A stretch of 64,000 nt of DNA from Gammaproteobacteria bacterium HGW-Gammaproteobacteria-15. GTDB taxonomy: Bacteria > Pseudomonadota > Gammaproteobacteria > Enterobacterales > Alteromonadaceae. Each line of letters opens with the position of its first letter. The stretch's first letter is position 1. The DNA lies in NCBI GenBank assembly GCA_002840125.1, contig PGZF01000003.1, forward strand, positions 558,001 to 622,000, in the 5' to 3' direction. The translations under genes were made by a program, and so were the position numbers. Below the pieces are notes generated by a model. That model was given only the letters and a program-made list of their open reading frames with translations. It did no database searches and had not been told where the DNA came from. Shown here piece after piece: positions 1 to 10,295 of this stretch.

Positions 1-336
1 ACCGTTGAGGCTATTTTGGGCGCTATTTACCTTGATGCCGGTATGGCAGCCTGCAAAGAACGCATTCTGCTTTGGTTTGGCTCGCGGCTTGACACTATTA
101 CACCAGGTGAGCAGAAAGACTCTAAAACTCTGTTGCAGGAATACCTGCAAGGTCTACGCTTAGCGTTACCGCTATACGATGTAATAGCAACCGCTGGCGA
201 AGCGCATCAGCAAACCTTCACCGTGCGCTGCACCATAGCCGGCATGGCACCTTTTACCGCTACCGGCAGTTCACGCCGTAAGGCAGAGCAAGACGCCGCT
301 CATATGGCGCTGGAAAAAATCAAGCATGACAGATAA
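1..336 (+). CDS. rnc: Ribonuclease III, C-terminal part (5' end outside window)
   Basis: The reading frame is open from base 1 and gives the last 111 residues of RNase III, the dsRNA endonuclease that processes rRNA precursors and some mRNAs. The opening residues ([14 protein letters not shown]) match the end of the catalytic RNase III domain. From about [12 protein letters not shown] onward lies the double-stranded-RNA-binding domain, ending in the typical [16 protein letters not shown] helix. The stop overlaps the era start by 11 bp, so the two are translationally coupled, as in other gammaproteobacteria. The catalytic signature lies upstream of the window and cannot be checked. Confidence 0.95.
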   Translation, partial: TVEAILGAIYLDAGMAACKERILLWFGSRLDTITPGEQKDSKTLLQEYLQGLRLALPLYDVIATAGEAHQQTFTVRCTIAGMAPFTATGSSRRKAEQDAAHMALEKIKHDR

Positions 337-1234
337 CACTCAAACGCCAACCTATGCTGCTTTGGTGGCGATTGTGGGCCGGCCTAATGTGGGTAAATCG
401 ACATTACTAAACAAGCTGGTAGGGCAAAAAGTAAGTATTACCTCAAAAAAGCCACAAACCACCCGCCATCGTATTGTGGGTATTGATACCCGTGACAATT
501 ACCAGACAGTGTATGTAGACACCCCGGGCCTGCACAGCGAAGAGAAACGCGCTATTAACCGGCTGATGAATAAGGCCGCCGCCAGCTCTATTTTGGATGT
601 GGAGTTTGTGCTGTTTGTGGTGGAAGGCACCCGCTGGACCGACGATGATCAGATGGTGTTAAACCGGCTTATTGCCTCGAAAAAGCCGGTGATCCTGGTA
701 GTAAATAAAGTTGATTTGTACCGCGATAAAGACACCCTGTTGCCACATTTACAATGGCTGGGCGCGCAACTGAACTTTGTTGACGTAGTGCCACTGTCGG
801 CAGAAACCGGCGACAACGTTGAGGCGCTGCGCTCCGTGGTACAACAGCATTTACCGCCATGTGAATTTTTCTTCCCGGATGATTATGTTACTGACCGCTC
901 TATGCGGTTTATGGCAGCAGAAATTGTGCGGGAAAAACTGATGCGCTTCTTAGGCGATGAGTTACCTTACTCGGTGACAGTAGAAATTGAACGCTTTAAG
1001 TGGGAAGAAAAGCACTATCACATAGCGGCACTGGTATTGGTTGAGCGCGAAAGCCAAAAACGTATGGTTATCGGTAATAAAGGCGAACGGATAAAAACCA
1101 TTGCCACTGAAGCCCGTATCGATATGGCCGCCATGCTGGAGCAGCCGGTATTTTTACAGGTATGGGTTAAAGTGAAATCTGGCTGGGCTGATGATGAGCG
1201 GGCCTTGCGTAGCCTGGGTTACGGTGAAGATTAA
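326..1234 (+). CDS. era: GTPase Era
   Basis: 302-residue Era, a membrane-associated GTPase that binds the 3' end of 16S rRNA during 30S maturation. Visible motifs: G1 GRPNVGKST near residue 18, G3 DTPG, G4 NKVD, and a C-terminal KH domain with the [12 protein letters not shown] signature. Length equals that of E. coli Era (301). The ATG lies inside the end of rnc and the next gene, recO, follows 6 bp after the stop, so rnc-era-recO looks like one operon. Nothing is missing or odd. Confidence 0.98.
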   Translation: MTDNTQTPTYAALVAIVGRPNVGKSTLLNKLVGQKVSITSKKPQTTRHRIVGIDTRDNYQTVYVDTPGLHSEEKRAINRLMNKAAASSILDVEFVLFVVEGTRWTDDDQMVLNRLIASKKPVILVVNKVDLYRDKDTLLPHLQWLGAQLNFVDVVPLSAETGDNVEALRSVVQQHLPPCEFFFPDDYVTDRSMRFMAAEIVREKLMRFLGDELPYSVTVEIERFKWEEKHYHIAALVLVERESQKRMVIGNKGERIKTIATEARIDMAAMLEQPVFLQVWVKVKSGWADDERALRSLGYGED

Positions 1235-1240
1235 TCCGTT

Positions 1241-1924
1241 ATGCACGCTGAACTTTGGCCTGCTTTTATTTTGCACAGCCGCCAGTTTGGTGAAGACAAG
1301 CTGATTTTGCAGTTGTTGCTGCCAGAGCAGGGCCGTGTTTCTGCAGTGGTACGCAAACGACAAGGTAAGCGGCGCCTGGCCCTACAGCCGTTTCAACCGT
1401 TTATGTTGCAGCTTAGCGGCCGCACTGAGCTAAAAACGGTAAAAAGCATAGACGAAGCCGCTGCAGCTTTTTTATTTAGCGGCAAGGTGCTATATAGCGG
1501 CATTTACCTCAATGAACTGATATGCCGTTTGTGGCCGGATAACTTAGCGGCTGAACAGTTGTTTAATGTTTATCAGCACAGCCTGCAACAGCTTATGCTG
1601 GTACAACAGGGCAGCGCCGAGCTTGAACCCTGTTTACGTGAATTTGAGTTTGCACTGCTGACAGAGCTTGGCCAGCCGATTGACTGGCAGCAAGATGCTG
1701 ATGGTAATCCGCTAAATACGGCTTTATGTTATCAGTGGCAACACGAGCAAGGCTTTGTGGCTGCCGCTAATGGCTTTGACGCTGCGCACTTATTGAATAT
1801 TGGCAATGGCCAGTGGCACAGTGCTGACACCCGCCGCTGTGCCAAACAGTTAAGCCGGCAAATTCTGGCACCCTTGCTTGGCAGTAAACCGCTGGCCAGC
1901 AGAGCGCTGTTTGAAGGCGGCTGA
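1241..1924 (+). CDS. recO: DNA repair protein RecO
   Basis: 227-residue RecO, the annealing and mediator protein of the RecFOR recombination pathway, which loads RecA on SSB-coated gaps. The N-terminal OB-fold is recognisable ([19 protein letters not shown], then [15 protein letters not shown]), followed by a helical C-terminal half with conserved [12 protein letters not shown]. It is slightly shorter than E. coli RecO (242). It sits 6 bp after era and 29 bp before pdxJ, as in enterobacteria. Assignment rests on the N-terminal fold pattern plus synteny. Confidence 0.95.
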   Translation: MHAELWPAFILHSRQFGEDKLILQLLLPEQGRVSAVVRKRQGKRRLALQPFQPFMLQLSGRTELKTVKSIDEAAAAFLFSGKVLYSGIYLNELICRLWPDNLAAEQLFNVYQHSLQQLMLVQQGSAELEPCLREFEFALLTELGQPIDWQQDADGNPLNTALCYQWQHEQGFVAAANGFDAAHLLNIGNGQWHSADTRRCAKQLSRQILAPLLGSKPLASRALFEGG

Positions 1925-1953
1925 TTTTTTATTTTTATCGTCCGGAGTCTGCT

Positions 1954-2688
1954 ATGCATAACCCTGTTTTTCTTGGTGTAAATATTGACCACGTAGCCAC
2001 GTTGCGTCAGGCCCGTGGCACCTATTACCCGGAGCCGGTGCATGCCGCTTTAATGGCAGAACAGGCTGGTGCCGATGGTATTACCGTGCACTTGCGCGAA
2101 GATCGGCGGCATATTATTGACCGCGATGTGTTTGTACTGCGCCAATCCATTGCCACCCGGCTGAATTTTGAAATGGCAGTGACCGAGGAAATGTTAGCTA
2201 TCGCTACTGAACTTAAGCCCCACTTTGCCTGCTTTGTGCCGGAAAAGCGCCAGGAGTTGACGACTGAAGGCGGGCTTGAAGTAGCGGGCCAGTTAGGCCG
2301 TATTACCGAAGCAGTAAGCCGGATGCATGAGCAGGATATTCTGGTGTCATTGTTTATTGATGCTGATCATCGCCAGATTGAAGCTGCCGCCCAAGCAGGT
2401 GCGCCTTATATTGAAATTCATACCGGTAAATATGCAGAAACCAAAGATGCCGCAGTGCAGGCTGCAGAGCTTGCGCGTATTCGTGAAGCGGCTGAGTTTG
2501 CTTCGTCTTTAGGTTTAATTGTTAATGCCGGCCATGGTTTGCATTACCATAACGTCCAGCCTATTGCGGCGATACCGCAAATGCATGAGCTGAACATTGG
2601 TCATGCCATTGTGGCCCGTGCAGTGTTCAGTGGCCTGGATGCCGCGGTGCGCGAAATGAAACGTTTAATGGTTGAGGCCCGCCGCTAA
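1954..2688 (+). CDS. pdxJ: Pyridoxine 5'-phosphate synthase PdxJ
   Basis: 244-residue PdxJ, which condenses 1-deoxy-D-xylulose 5-phosphate with 3-amino-2-oxopropyl phosphate to give pyridoxine 5'-phosphate, the last ring-forming step of DXP-dependent vitamin B6 synthesis. The TIM-barrel signatures are clear: [17 protein letters not shown] at the N terminus, [21 protein letters not shown] and [10 protein letters not shown]. The start follows a good ribosome site (GGAG about 9 bp upstream). The stop TAA directly abuts the acpS ATG, supporting coupled expression. Confidence 0.98.
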   Translation: MHNPVFLGVNIDHVATLRQARGTYYPEPVHAALMAEQAGADGITVHLREDRRHIIDRDVFVLRQSIATRLNFEMAVTEEMLAIATELKPHFACFVPEKRQELTTEGGLEVAGQLGRITEAVSRMHEQDILVSLFIDADHRQIEAAAQAGAPYIEIHTGKYAETKDAAVQAAELARIREAAEFASSLGLIVNAGHGLHYHNVQPIAAIPQMHELNIGHAIVARAVFSGLDAAVREMKRLMVEARR

Positions 2689-3084
2689 ATGGCAATTGTT
2701 GGCCTGGGTACTGATATAGTTGAAATTGCCCGTATCGAGCAAAGCCTGGCCCGCAGCCCGGCACTGGTAAAGCGGGTACTGACAACAGATGAGCAGGCTA
2801 TTTATGCCGGTTTGGCTGATAACCACCCGGCCAATGCTGCGCGTTATTTTGCCAAGCGCTTTGCCGCCAAAGAAGCTGCCGCCAAAGCGCTGGGTACCGG
2901 TATTGGCCGCGGGGTGTCGTTTCAGCATATCAGTATCAGCAATAATGCCGATGGCGCACCTAAACTGGCATTAACAGGTTATGCCAGCGAACTGGCTGCC
3001 ACTATGGGTGTCAGCCATGTCTGGTTATCTATTACCGATGAGCAGGCCTACGCCGCTGCAACAGTTATTCTGGAGCGGCAATAG
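2689..3084 (+). CDS. acpS: Holo-[acyl-carrier-protein] synthase
   Basis: 131-residue AcpS, the phosphopantetheinyl transferase that converts apo-ACP to holo-ACP using CoA. The family's two metal/CoA signatures are present: GLGTDIVEIARIE at residues 5-17 and FAKRFAAKEAAAKALGTG near residue 54. The gene starts immediately after the pdxJ stop with no intergenic bases, the usual pdxJ-acpS pair. It converges on barA with only 5 bp between the two stop codons and no obvious terminator hairpin there. Confidence 0.97.
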   Translation: MAIVGLGTDIVEIARIEQSLARSPALVKRVLTTDEQAIYAGLADNHPANAARYFAKRFAAKEAAAKALGTGIGRGVSFQHISISNNADGAPKLALTGYASELAATMGVSHVWLSITDEQAYAAATVILERQ

Positions 3085-3089
3085 CGCTA

Positions 3090-5801
3090 TTACCAGTCAG
3101 GCCATTGCTGGCTTTCCTGCCACAGTGCCTGTAGTACGTCATCCAGCTCAAGCAACTCGGGTTCCAGTTCTGCCAGGCTTTTACCTTGTTTTAACTGGGT
3201 TTCCAGCAGCTCTGCCAGGTTTTTTAGCCGTGGTACGCCGGTATAGCAGCACGCCCCATGTAGCTTATGTACCTGTTGCAATACCTGGTTTTCGTCATGT
3301 ATTGCCAGTGCCTGTTGCAGTGCGTTACGGGTTGGCGTAATACTGGCAATCAGCATTTGCAGCATCTCTTTCATTAAATCGTGCTTGCCTGCGGCCCGCT
3401 CAAGGGCTGTGGGCCAGTGGATTAGTTTGCTGTTTGGCCAGGCCGGAGTGGTTTGTGGTAAACGGCTGGCAGGGCAAAATTCCTGCAAGCTGCAGTGCAG
3501 CATAGTTTCATCAAGCGGTTTACTTAAAAACTCGTCAAAGCCCAGCGTTAGTAAGCGGTCACGTTCGCCGTCAATGGCCTGGGCCGTTACCGCAATTACC
3601 GGGGTGTGTTCGTTCAGCGAGCTTTGCCGGATACGCTGGCAGGCGGTAATGCCATCCATTACCGGCATATTAATATCCATAAAGATAATGTCGTAGGCAT
3701 GCTGGGTGGCTTTGTGCCAGGCTTCGGCACCGTCGCGGGCAGAATCAATATGATCTACCTGCTCAGCCAGCAGGGTATTAATCAACTTCAGGTTGGCGTC
3801 GTTATCATCTACGGTAAGCACTTTTAGGCTGACCTTTTTCTGTCTTGTTTGCGGTAATACTGTGCTGTATTGCTGCAAATAAGGCTGTGCCAGTGTCAGC
3901 GCCAGTTTGCGGATATGCGGTGGTTTAGACAAACAGGCATTAGCGCCTGAGCTAAGCAGCGTTTCGCGCAGGTGTGGTGACAGGGTATTAACCAGTAAAT
4001 AGGTATTATTGCACTGTGGTTTTACCTGTTGGATCAGGTCCAGCACCTGATTCACCTGATTAATAGCAATAGTGCGGCCTATCAGGCCGATATCATAATG
4101 TTGCTGATGCGCCAGTGCTTGTTGCAGCTGGCCTTTGGTAGCGCAGGCGGTAACCTGCAACCCCCAGTGGTGTAGCAGGCTTAATGTGGCCTCACGTGAA
4201 TGCTGCTGTGGTTCAAAATACAGCAGTTGTTTATTGTCCAGTACGTCCAGTGGCAGGCTGTCGGCAACCGACAAATGATGGCGCTGGCATTTAAGGGTAA
4301 ACCAGAAGGTTGAGCCTTCAGCCTGTTTGCTTTCAAAACCCAGGTTCCCGCCCATGGCCTGCACTAACCGCTGTGAGATCATCAGGCCCAGGCCCGAGCC
4401 GCTTTGGTGGCTGCGTGGATCTTTGCTGGTAAAACCCTGAAACAATAGTTGTTGTTGCTCGGTGCTGATGCCGCGCCCGGTGTCTTGCACAGAGCAATGC
4501 AGAATAAGCTGGTCTTCATTGAGCAAGGTGCCCGACACGCGAATAACAATACTGCCATGATCGGTAAATTTAATGGCGTTACCGGCGATATTCATCAGTA
4601 CCTGCACAAAACGTCCCGGATCTGCAATTAGATCGTCCGGGCAGTCTGGCTCAATCATCAGCACCAGTTCCAGATGCTTATCAAAGGCGTTGGCAGCCAG
4701 TAATTCAGTGGCATCGTTCAGTACATCGCGTAGCGAAAATGGCTCCGGGTTAACAGATAAACGGCCTTCTTCCAGCTTGGAGAAGTCCAGCACGTCATTT
4801 ACCAGATGCAGTAAACTATTGGCTGACTTTTGGATGGTGGTCAGGTAATCGTGCTGGCTGCTGGACAATGGGGTTTTTAGTAACTGACGGGTAAAACCAA
4901 TTACTCCGTTTAATGGCGTACGCAGTTCATGGCTCATTTTGGCTAAGAACTCAGATTTTTGCCGGTTTTCTTCCTGTGCTTTGCGTTTGGCAAAATCAAG
5001 CTGAATATTCTGTACTTCCAGTTGTTCCATACTTTGTTGCAAATCGCTGGTAACCTGCTCAATTTGCTGCTGCATATCCTGTTCCTGGCTGGCCAGAAAA
5101 TTACCTAACTGGTTTAAACCCTGTTGCAGCTGGGCCAGCTCCTGTACCATAGCCATACTGCGCGGCGCGGTATTGCCACTGAGCAGCTGTTGCAAATGTG
5201 CCTGTAACTGACGAACGGGCCGGTGAATACAACGCAGTAAATACAATACCGGTACAGCCGCCAGCAGCAGACATGCCAGTAGCATCAGTAAAGCATTAAA
5301 GCGTACAGCCTGTTGTTGTAACTGCAACTGAGATTGTTGCAGCTGCACCAGCAGATAAGCGGTATCACGCGGTTGCCCCGGCAGGGTGCCTATGGCTAAA
5401 GGCTGGTATAGCAATAAACTGCTGCCATCAGATATCACCATATCAGTGTTGTTGAGCAATGTTGGTGTTGCCAGCAATTGGTTTTTATTAAAATGCTGTG
5501 GATTGGTGCTGAATATCAGTTGGTTGTCGCTGTTGATCAGGCTGATATTACTAATTAACGGCGAGTTTAGCCGGTGGCTGTTGTCCAGTAATTGTTGTAA
5601 AGCCACCGTGTTGCCGCGGCTGAGTAAGTCGTGGCTGCTAATAGCCAGTGGCAGGGCGATATGCCTGGCGCGGTCTGTTAAAGAAAGTGCTAACTCATGA
5701 TAGCGAACATAGCTAAAATAGCCGACGCAGAATACACTTACCAGTACAGCTGGCAGCAAACTGCAAAGCAGTAACCAGGAACGTAAACCCATTTTCGTCA
5801 T
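3090..5801 (-). CDS. barA: Hybrid sensor histidine kinase BarA/GacS type
   Basis: 903-residue tripartite sensor kinase of the BarA/GacS family, whose partner is the response regulator UvrY/GacA that drives Csr/Rsm small RNAs. Two membrane segments (about 8-30 and 169-190) flank a periplasmic domain. Then come a coiled linker, HisKA with phospho-acceptor H291 (MSHELRTPLNG), the HATPase (N box NIAGNAIKF, DTGRGIS, GSGLGL), a degenerate receiver-like stretch around 525-645, a true receiver with D709 (FMDINMPVMDG), and a C-terminal HPt domain with H845 (HKLHGACC). It is adjacent to and divergent from rlmD-relA, the E. coli arrangement. UvrY is not in the window. Confidence 0.93.
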   Translation of the reverse strand: MTKMGLRSWLLLCSLLPAVLVSVFCVGYFSYVRYHELALSLTDRARHIALPLAISSHDLLSRGNTVALQQLLDNSHRLNSPLISNISLINSDNQLIFSTNPQHFNKNQLLATPTLLNNTDMVISDGSSLLLYQPLAIGTLPGQPRDTAYLLVQLQQSQLQLQQQAVRFNALLMLLACLLLAAVPVLYLLRCIHRPVRQLQAHLQQLLSGNTAPRSMAMVQELAQLQQGLNQLGNFLASQEQDMQQQIEQVTSDLQQSMEQLEVQNIQLDFAKRKAQEENRQKSEFLAKMSHELRTPLNGVIGFTRQLLKTPLSSSQHDYLTTIQKSANSLLHLVNDVLDFSKLEEGRLSVNPEPFSLRDVLNDATELLAANAFDKHLELVLMIEPDCPDDLIADPGRFVQVLMNIAGNAIKFTDHGSIVIRVSGTLLNEDQLILHCSVQDTGRGISTEQQQLLFQGFTSKDPRSHQSGSGLGLMISQRLVQAMGGNLGFESKQAEGSTFWFTLKCQRHHLSVADSLPLDVLDNKQLLYFEPQQHSREATLSLLHHWGLQVTACATKGQLQQALAHQQHYDIGLIGRTIAINQVNQVLDLIQQVKPQCNNTYLLVNTLSPHLRETLLSSGANACLSKPPHIRKLALTLAQPYLQQYSTVLPQTRQKKVSLKVLTVDDNDANLKLINTLLAEQVDHIDSARDGAEAWHKATQHAYDIIFMDINMPVMDGITACQRIRQSSLNEHTPVIAVTAQAIDGERDRLLTLGFDEFLSKPLDETMLHCSLQEFCPASRLPQTTPAWPNSKLIHWPTALERAAGKHDLMKEMLQMLIASITPTRNALQQALAIHDENQVLQQVHKLHGACCYTGVPRLKNLAELLETQLKQGKSLAELEPELLELDDVLQALWQESQQWPDW

Positions 5802-5882
5802 CTTTGCAGGCTGTTTAGTAAAGACTCTTGCTGCGATAATGACATAAGACGTCGCGCTTGCCTATAACCCGATAGAGAACCC

Positions 5883-7205
5883 ATGCTTAACGTATATAAA
5901 GCCAAACCTAAAGCCAGTTTACTGGGCAAAACCTTTACCTTTCACATAGATGACAGCGATTATGAGGTGCATGGCATCAGCAAGCATGAGCAAAAAATTG
6001 CGTTTGTCAGTGCTGCGCTACCGGGTGAAAAAGTACAGGCAAGGGTATTGGAAGATAAAGCCGGTTTTCTTAAAGCCAGTACAGTGAAAGTACTGCAGGC
6101 CTCGGCACTACGCATTACGCCGCCATGCCGTTTTGCGGAGCAATGTGGCGGGTGTCAGTTGCAGCATATTAGTATTACCCATCAGCGTGAGTTAAAGCAG
6201 CAGGGTATTGATAAGCTCATTCGCCATCAAACCGGTTTGGTTAATCTGCCGTGGCAGCCTATGTTAACAGCGGCTGACAGCGGTTATCGCCGTCGCGCCC
6301 GCCTTGGCATCTGGTATGACAAAAAGCAGCGCCGTCTTAGTGTAGGCTTTCGCCAGAGTGCCGATAAGCAGATTGTGGCAGTAGATAACTGTATGGTGTT
6401 GTCACCACTGCTGTCGCCGGTATTTAACGTATTGAATCAAGCATTAGGTCAGCTGAAAGACCCCGCCGTGGTAACCCATGCCGAGGTGCTTGAAGCTGAC
6501 GGTAATGCTTTTGTGATACTGCGGCATATCAAAGCGCTTACGGATGCTGAGCAACAGTTGTTTATTAATGCCTGGCCAGAAGCGGTTTGGCTGGGGGAGG
6601 CTGAGCCGGGTATATTTAGCTATTGGCAGCAGCCTGCGGTGCCGCAATATCAGTTGACTGAGCAACAGCTTAACCTGCAATTTGCACCGGATGATTTTAT
6701 TCAGGTAAATGCTGCACTAAACCAGCAAATGGTAACGCAAGCGCTGAACTGGCTGAATATCTCTGCCAATGACACTGTGCTGGACTTATATTCCGGCATT
6801 GGTAATTTTACTCTGGCACTGGCGCAGCGTGCCAAAACAGTGCGTGCAGTAGAAGGTGTTGCCAAAATGGTGCAACAACTGGCAACCAATGCTAAGTTAA
6901 ACGGTCTTAGCAACGTAGAAGCATACCAGGCCGATTTACACCTGGCCTGGCCAAAAGCGCAGTGGAACAGGCCTGTGTATAACAAAGTATTGCTGGATCC
7001 GGCCAGAGCCGGTGCGCAGGGTGCCACAGAGCAGATAGTAAAGCTAAAACCGGCACAGATATTGTACGTGTCGTGCAATGCCGCCACCTTCGCCCGTGAT
7101 GCCAGAGTATTGCTGCAAGGCGGCTACAAGCTGGATAAAATAGGTGGTGTTGATATGTTTGCGCATACCAGCCATCTTGAATTAATGGCGTTGTTCAGCC
7201 GGTAG
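5883..7205 (+). CDS. rlmD: 23S rRNA (uracil1939-C5)-methyltransferase RlmD
   Basis: 440-residue RlmD (RumA), which uses S-adenosylmethionine to methylate U1939 of 23S rRNA. An N-terminal TRAM domain (about 20-75) precedes a CxxxxxCxxC cluster (CRFAEQCGGC) that with one further cysteine would bind a [4Fe-4S] cluster. The methyltransferase domain shows VLDLYSGIGNFTLALA (SAM loop), LDPARAGA and the catalytic cysteine in YVSCNAATFARD. It is 20 bp upstream of relA and presumably cotranscribed, and divergent from barA as in E. coli. Confidence 0.97.
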   Translation: MLNVYKAKPKASLLGKTFTFHIDDSDYEVHGISKHEQKIAFVSAALPGEKVQARVLEDKAGFLKASTVKVLQASALRITPPCRFAEQCGGCQLQHISITHQRELKQQGIDKLIRHQTGLVNLPWQPMLTAADSGYRRRARLGIWYDKKQRRLSVGFRQSADKQIVAVDNCMVLSPLLSPVFNVLNQALGQLKDPAVVTHAEVLEADGNAFVILRHIKALTDAEQQLFINAWPEAVWLGEAEPGIFSYWQQPAVPQYQLTEQQLNLQFAPDDFIQVNAALNQQMVTQALNWLNISANDTVLDLYSGIGNFTLALAQRAKTVRAVEGVAKMVQQLATNAKLNGLSNVEAYQADLHLAWPKAQWNRPVYNKVLLDPARAGAQGATEQIVKLKPAQILYVSCNAATFARDARVLLQGGYKLDKIGGVDMFAHTSHLELMALFSR

Positions 7206-7225
7206 TAAAAAAGAGGGAACAGCAC

Positions 7226-9418
7226 ATGGTTAGGGTTCGCCAGTCGCACAGCACTGACTACAACAGTGGTGAAACGCTGGAATGGTTATGCTCACTGGGG
7301 CTGACTGAGAAGAAAATCAGCAGCTTAATGACAGCTGCCGAATGGCTGAAGCAGCATCAGTTGGTAGAACCTATACTGGCTGTGCGCACCGGCTGGGAGA
7401 TGGTAGAAATTCTGGCAGAGCTGCGCATGGACAGCGACTCTTTGCTGGCAGCTTTATTATTTCCGTTACTGGAGGCCGGGCTGGTCAGCCTTGAACAGCT
7501 GGAACCGGCGTTTCCGTCTAATGTATTAACCATGCTGCGTGCAGTGCAGCAGATGGAGGCTATCCGTAGTATTCCTACCGGGCCTAATCAGAGTGTTAAC
7601 CCGCAACAAGCCGATAATCTGCGCCGTATGTTGCTGGCAATGGTTGAAGATGTGCGCGCTGTGGTCATTAAGTTGGCGGCACAAATTTGTTACCTGCGGG
7701 AAGTAAAAAACGCCGATGAAGAAACCCGGGTACTGGCAGCCAAAGAAACCAATGCGATTTTCGGCCCGCTGGCCAACCGTTTAGGGATCGGTCAGATCAA
7801 ATGGGAGCTGGAAGATTTCGCGTTTCGGTATTTGCATCCGCAATTGTACAAACAAATTGCCAGCTTGCTGGAAGAAAAGCGCCTCGACCGCGAACAGTAT
7901 ATGCAGGATTTTGTTGCTGCTGTGCGGCAGAAAATGGCAGATGCCAATCTGGCTGTAGAAGTGTACGGCCGGCCCAAACATATTTTCAGTATCTGGAAAA
8001 AGATGCAGAAAAAACAGCTGGCCTTTGATCAGCTGTATGATATCCGCGCGGTACGTATCGTTACTGACAGAGTGCAGGACTGCTACGGTGCGCTGGGTAT
8101 AGTGCATACCAGCTGGCGGCATTTGCCAAAAGAATTTGATGATTATATTGCCACGCCAAAACAAAACGGCTATCAGTCGATCCATACCGTAGTGCTGGGG
8201 CCGCAGGGCCGGGCGGTGGAAATACAGATCCGCACCCGGCAGATGCACGAAGATTCAGAGCTTGGCGTAGCGGCACACTGGCGCTACAAAGAGGGCGCGG
8301 TAAACGCCAAAGATGGTGCCAATGACGAGAAAATAGGCTGGCTGCGTAAATTACTGCAATGGCAGGAAGATGTGGTCGACAGCAGCGATTTAGCCGAAGA
8401 GCTGCGCAATCAGGTGATTGAAGATCGCGTCTATGTCTTTACCCCCAAAGGCGATATTGTCGATTTACCGATGGGCTCCACGCCGCTGGATTTTGCCTAC
8501 TATGTGCATTCTAATGTAGGCCACCGCTGTATTGGTGCCAAGGTGTCCGGCCGTATTGTGCCTTTTACCTACCAGATGAAAACCGGCGATCAGGTAGAAA
8601 TTCTTACCGGCCGCGAGCCTAACCCCAGCCGAGACTGGTTAAACCCGCATCTGGGTTATTTAAAATCCAGCCGTGCCCGCTCTAAAGTGCAGTACTGGTT
8701 TCGCCTGCAAGACCGCGATAAAAACCTTGCCGCCGGCAAAGAGCTGCTTGATACCGAACTGACACGGCTGAATCTGGTGATGGAGTACCCGGCCAAAGTA
8801 CTGACCCGGTTTAACGTCAACAGTATGGATGAACTGTTGGTAGGCATTGGTGGCGGTGAAATTAAAGTCACCCAGGTGGTGCACTTTATTCAAAGCCAGT
8901 ATGTAAAAGAAGAGCCGGAAATTGACCCGCGTTTAATTACCAAGCCGCTGCCTGTAACTAAAGCGAAAAGCGATGTGGTAGTACAGGGGGTGGGTAACCT
9001 GCTGACGCATATGGCCGGTTGCTGCCATCCGCTGCCGGGTGATGCCATTATCGGCTACATTACCCAGGGCCGTGGTATTGCTATTCACCGCGATGATTGT
9101 GATCAATTCAAAACGTTGCAGGACAGCCACCCCGAACGGGTGGTGGATGCCACCTGGGGCGATAAATACGCCTCGGGCTATGAAGTGGATATCCGTATCG
9201 TGGCACACGATCGCAACGGCTTACTGCGCGATATCACCAGCATTTTGGCCAATGAAAAAGCCAATGTGACCAAGATGAGCAGCAGCTCGGATATTAAAGC
9301 GCAAACCGCGGTGATTAACATGACAATGGAGTTGTATAACCTCGATTCGCTGAATAAGTTATTAAGCAAAATCAGCCAGATAGATGATGTAGTAGAGGCC
9401 AAGCGCTTTCATCATTAA
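7226..9418 (+). CDS. relA: GTP pyrophosphokinase RelA, (p)ppGpp synthetase I
   Basis: 730-residue monofunctional RelA, the ribosome-associated alarmone synthetase of the stringent response. The N-terminal HD-like region has lost the hydrolase His-Asp pair. The synthetase domain (about 230-380) contains YDIRAVRIVTD, the EFDD motif typical of RelA rather than bifunctional SpoT, and NGYQSIHT. TGS (VYVFTPKGDIVDLP), a zinc-finger-like CCHPLPGD and a C-terminal ACT domain follow. A strong ribosome site (GAGGGA) lies 8 bp upstream. rlmD precedes by 20 bp and mazG follows by 31 bp. Confidence 0.98.
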   Translation: MVRVRQSHSTDYNSGETLEWLCSLGLTEKKISSLMTAAEWLKQHQLVEPILAVRTGWEMVEILAELRMDSDSLLAALLFPLLEAGLVSLEQLEPAFPSNVLTMLRAVQQMEAIRSIPTGPNQSVNPQQADNLRRMLLAMVEDVRAVVIKLAAQICYLREVKNADEETRVLAAKETNAIFGPLANRLGIGQIKWELEDFAFRYLHPQLYKQIASLLEEKRLDREQYMQDFVAAVRQKMADANLAVEVYGRPKHIFSIWKKMQKKQLAFDQLYDIRAVRIVTDRVQDCYGALGIVHTSWRHLPKEFDDYIATPKQNGYQSIHTVVLGPQGRAVEIQIRTRQMHEDSELGVAAHWRYKEGAVNAKDGANDEKIGWLRKLLQWQEDVVDSSDLAEELRNQVIEDRVYVFTPKGDIVDLPMGSTPLDFAYYVHSNVGHRCIGAKVSGRIVPFTYQMKTGDQVEILTGREPNPSRDWLNPHLGYLKSSRARSKVQYWFRLQDRDKNLAAGKELLDTELTRLNLVMEYPAKVLTRFNVNSMDELLVGIGGGEIKVTQVVHFIQSQYVKEEPEIDPRLITKPLPVTKAKSDVVVQGVGNLLTHMAGCCHPLPGDAIIGYITQGRGIAIHRDDCDQFKTLQDSHPERVVDATWGDKYASGYEVDIRIVAHDRNGLLRDITSILANEKANVTKMSSSSDIKAQTAVINMTMELYNLDSLNKLLSKISQIDDVVEAKRFHH

Positions 9419-9449
9419 CCCGTAGCTGTAAAAATATAAAGAGAGCAGT

Positions 9450-10247
9450 GTGTCAGATAATATAACCCGGCTGTTAAGTATTATGAGCCGCTTGCGTGAC
9501 CCGCAAAGTGGCTGCCCGTGGGATTTAAAACAAAGCTACGCCACTATAGTGCCGTACACGCTGGAAGAGGCCTATGAAGTAGCCGACGCCATAGCGCGGC
9601 AAAGCTTTGACGAGTTAAAAGACGAGTTGGGTGATTTACTGTTTCAGGTGGTGTTTTACGCTCAAATCGCCAAAGAAGAAGGCCGCTTTGAATTTGATGA
9701 TTGCGTCGCGGCTATTTGCGACAAACTGGAGCGGCGCCACCCGCACGTTTTTTCTGACAAAGCAGTTGGCAATGTTAGTGCAGCGGATACCCTCAATGCC
9801 GATACGGTGCTGCAAAACTGGGAAGCGCTAAAAAGTGCTGAGCGTAAAGATAGCGGCCTGCATAGCGTGCTGGACAATATTCCGCAGGCAATGCCGGCGT
9901 TAAGTCGGGCTTATAAACTGCAAAAACGCTGTGCGAATGTCGGTTTTGACTGGCCCAATGTTGACGGCTGTTGGGATAAAGTAAAAGAAGAAATTCTTGA
10001 AGTAGAGCAAACCCAAGCCGGTAGTGAAGAATTGGCCGAAGAACTGGGCGATTTAATGTTCGCGCTGGTTAACGTGGTGCGTAAACATAAACTTGACCCT
10101 GAAGCGGTGCTGCGCGCCGCCAACAGTAAATTTGAAACGCGTTTTCGCAAAGTAGAACAGGCATTAGCCGCAGAAGGCAAAACACCGCAGCAATCTAACC
10201 TGGATGAAATGGAAGCGTTGTGGCAGCAGGTGAAGAGAAAGTCATAG
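9450..10247 (+). CDS. mazG: Nucleoside triphosphate pyrophosphohydrolase MazG
   Basis: 265-residue MazG, which hydrolyses (d)NTPs to monophosphates and in E. coli affects ppGpp levels after starvation. Both tandem MazG domains are visible with their metal-binding acidic motifs: EEAYEVADAI ... DELKDELGDLLFQVVF in the first and EEILEVEQ ... ELAEELGDLMFALVNVVR in the second. The start is GTG (SDNITRLL follows), preceded by AAAGAGAG. It is 31 bp downstream of relA. The E. coli mazEF toxin-antitoxin pair normally found between relA and mazG is absent. Confidence 0.96.
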   Translation: MSDNITRLLSIMSRLRDPQSGCPWDLKQSYATIVPYTLEEAYEVADAIARQSFDELKDELGDLLFQVVFYAQIAKEEGRFEFDDCVAAICDKLERRHPHVFSDKAVGNVSAADTLNADTVLQNWEALKSAERKDSGLHSVLDNIPQAMPALSRAYKLQKRCANVGFDWPNVDGCWDKVKEEILEVEQTQAGSEELAEELGDLMFALVNVVRKHKLDPEAVLRAANSKFETRFRKVEQALAAEGKTPQQSNLDEMEALWQQVKRKS

Positions 10248-10252
10248 CAAAA

Positions 10253-10288
10253 GGGCGCCGCTAAGTAGCTAAATACGGCGCCCCATTT
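10253..10288. terminator. Bidirectional terminator between mazG and the HPF-like gene
   Basis: Inverted repeat GGGCGCCG (10253-10260) and CGGCGCCC (10276-10283), an 8-bp GC-rich stem. ATTTTA follows on the plus strand and TTTT on the minus strand. It lies between two convergent stop codons, so it can serve both genes. Confidence 0.75.
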
Positions 10289-10295
10289 TATTAAA

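Noticed and set aside
7781-8248. 155-codon ORF antisense to relA
   Set aside because: Shadow ORF within the conserved synthetase region.
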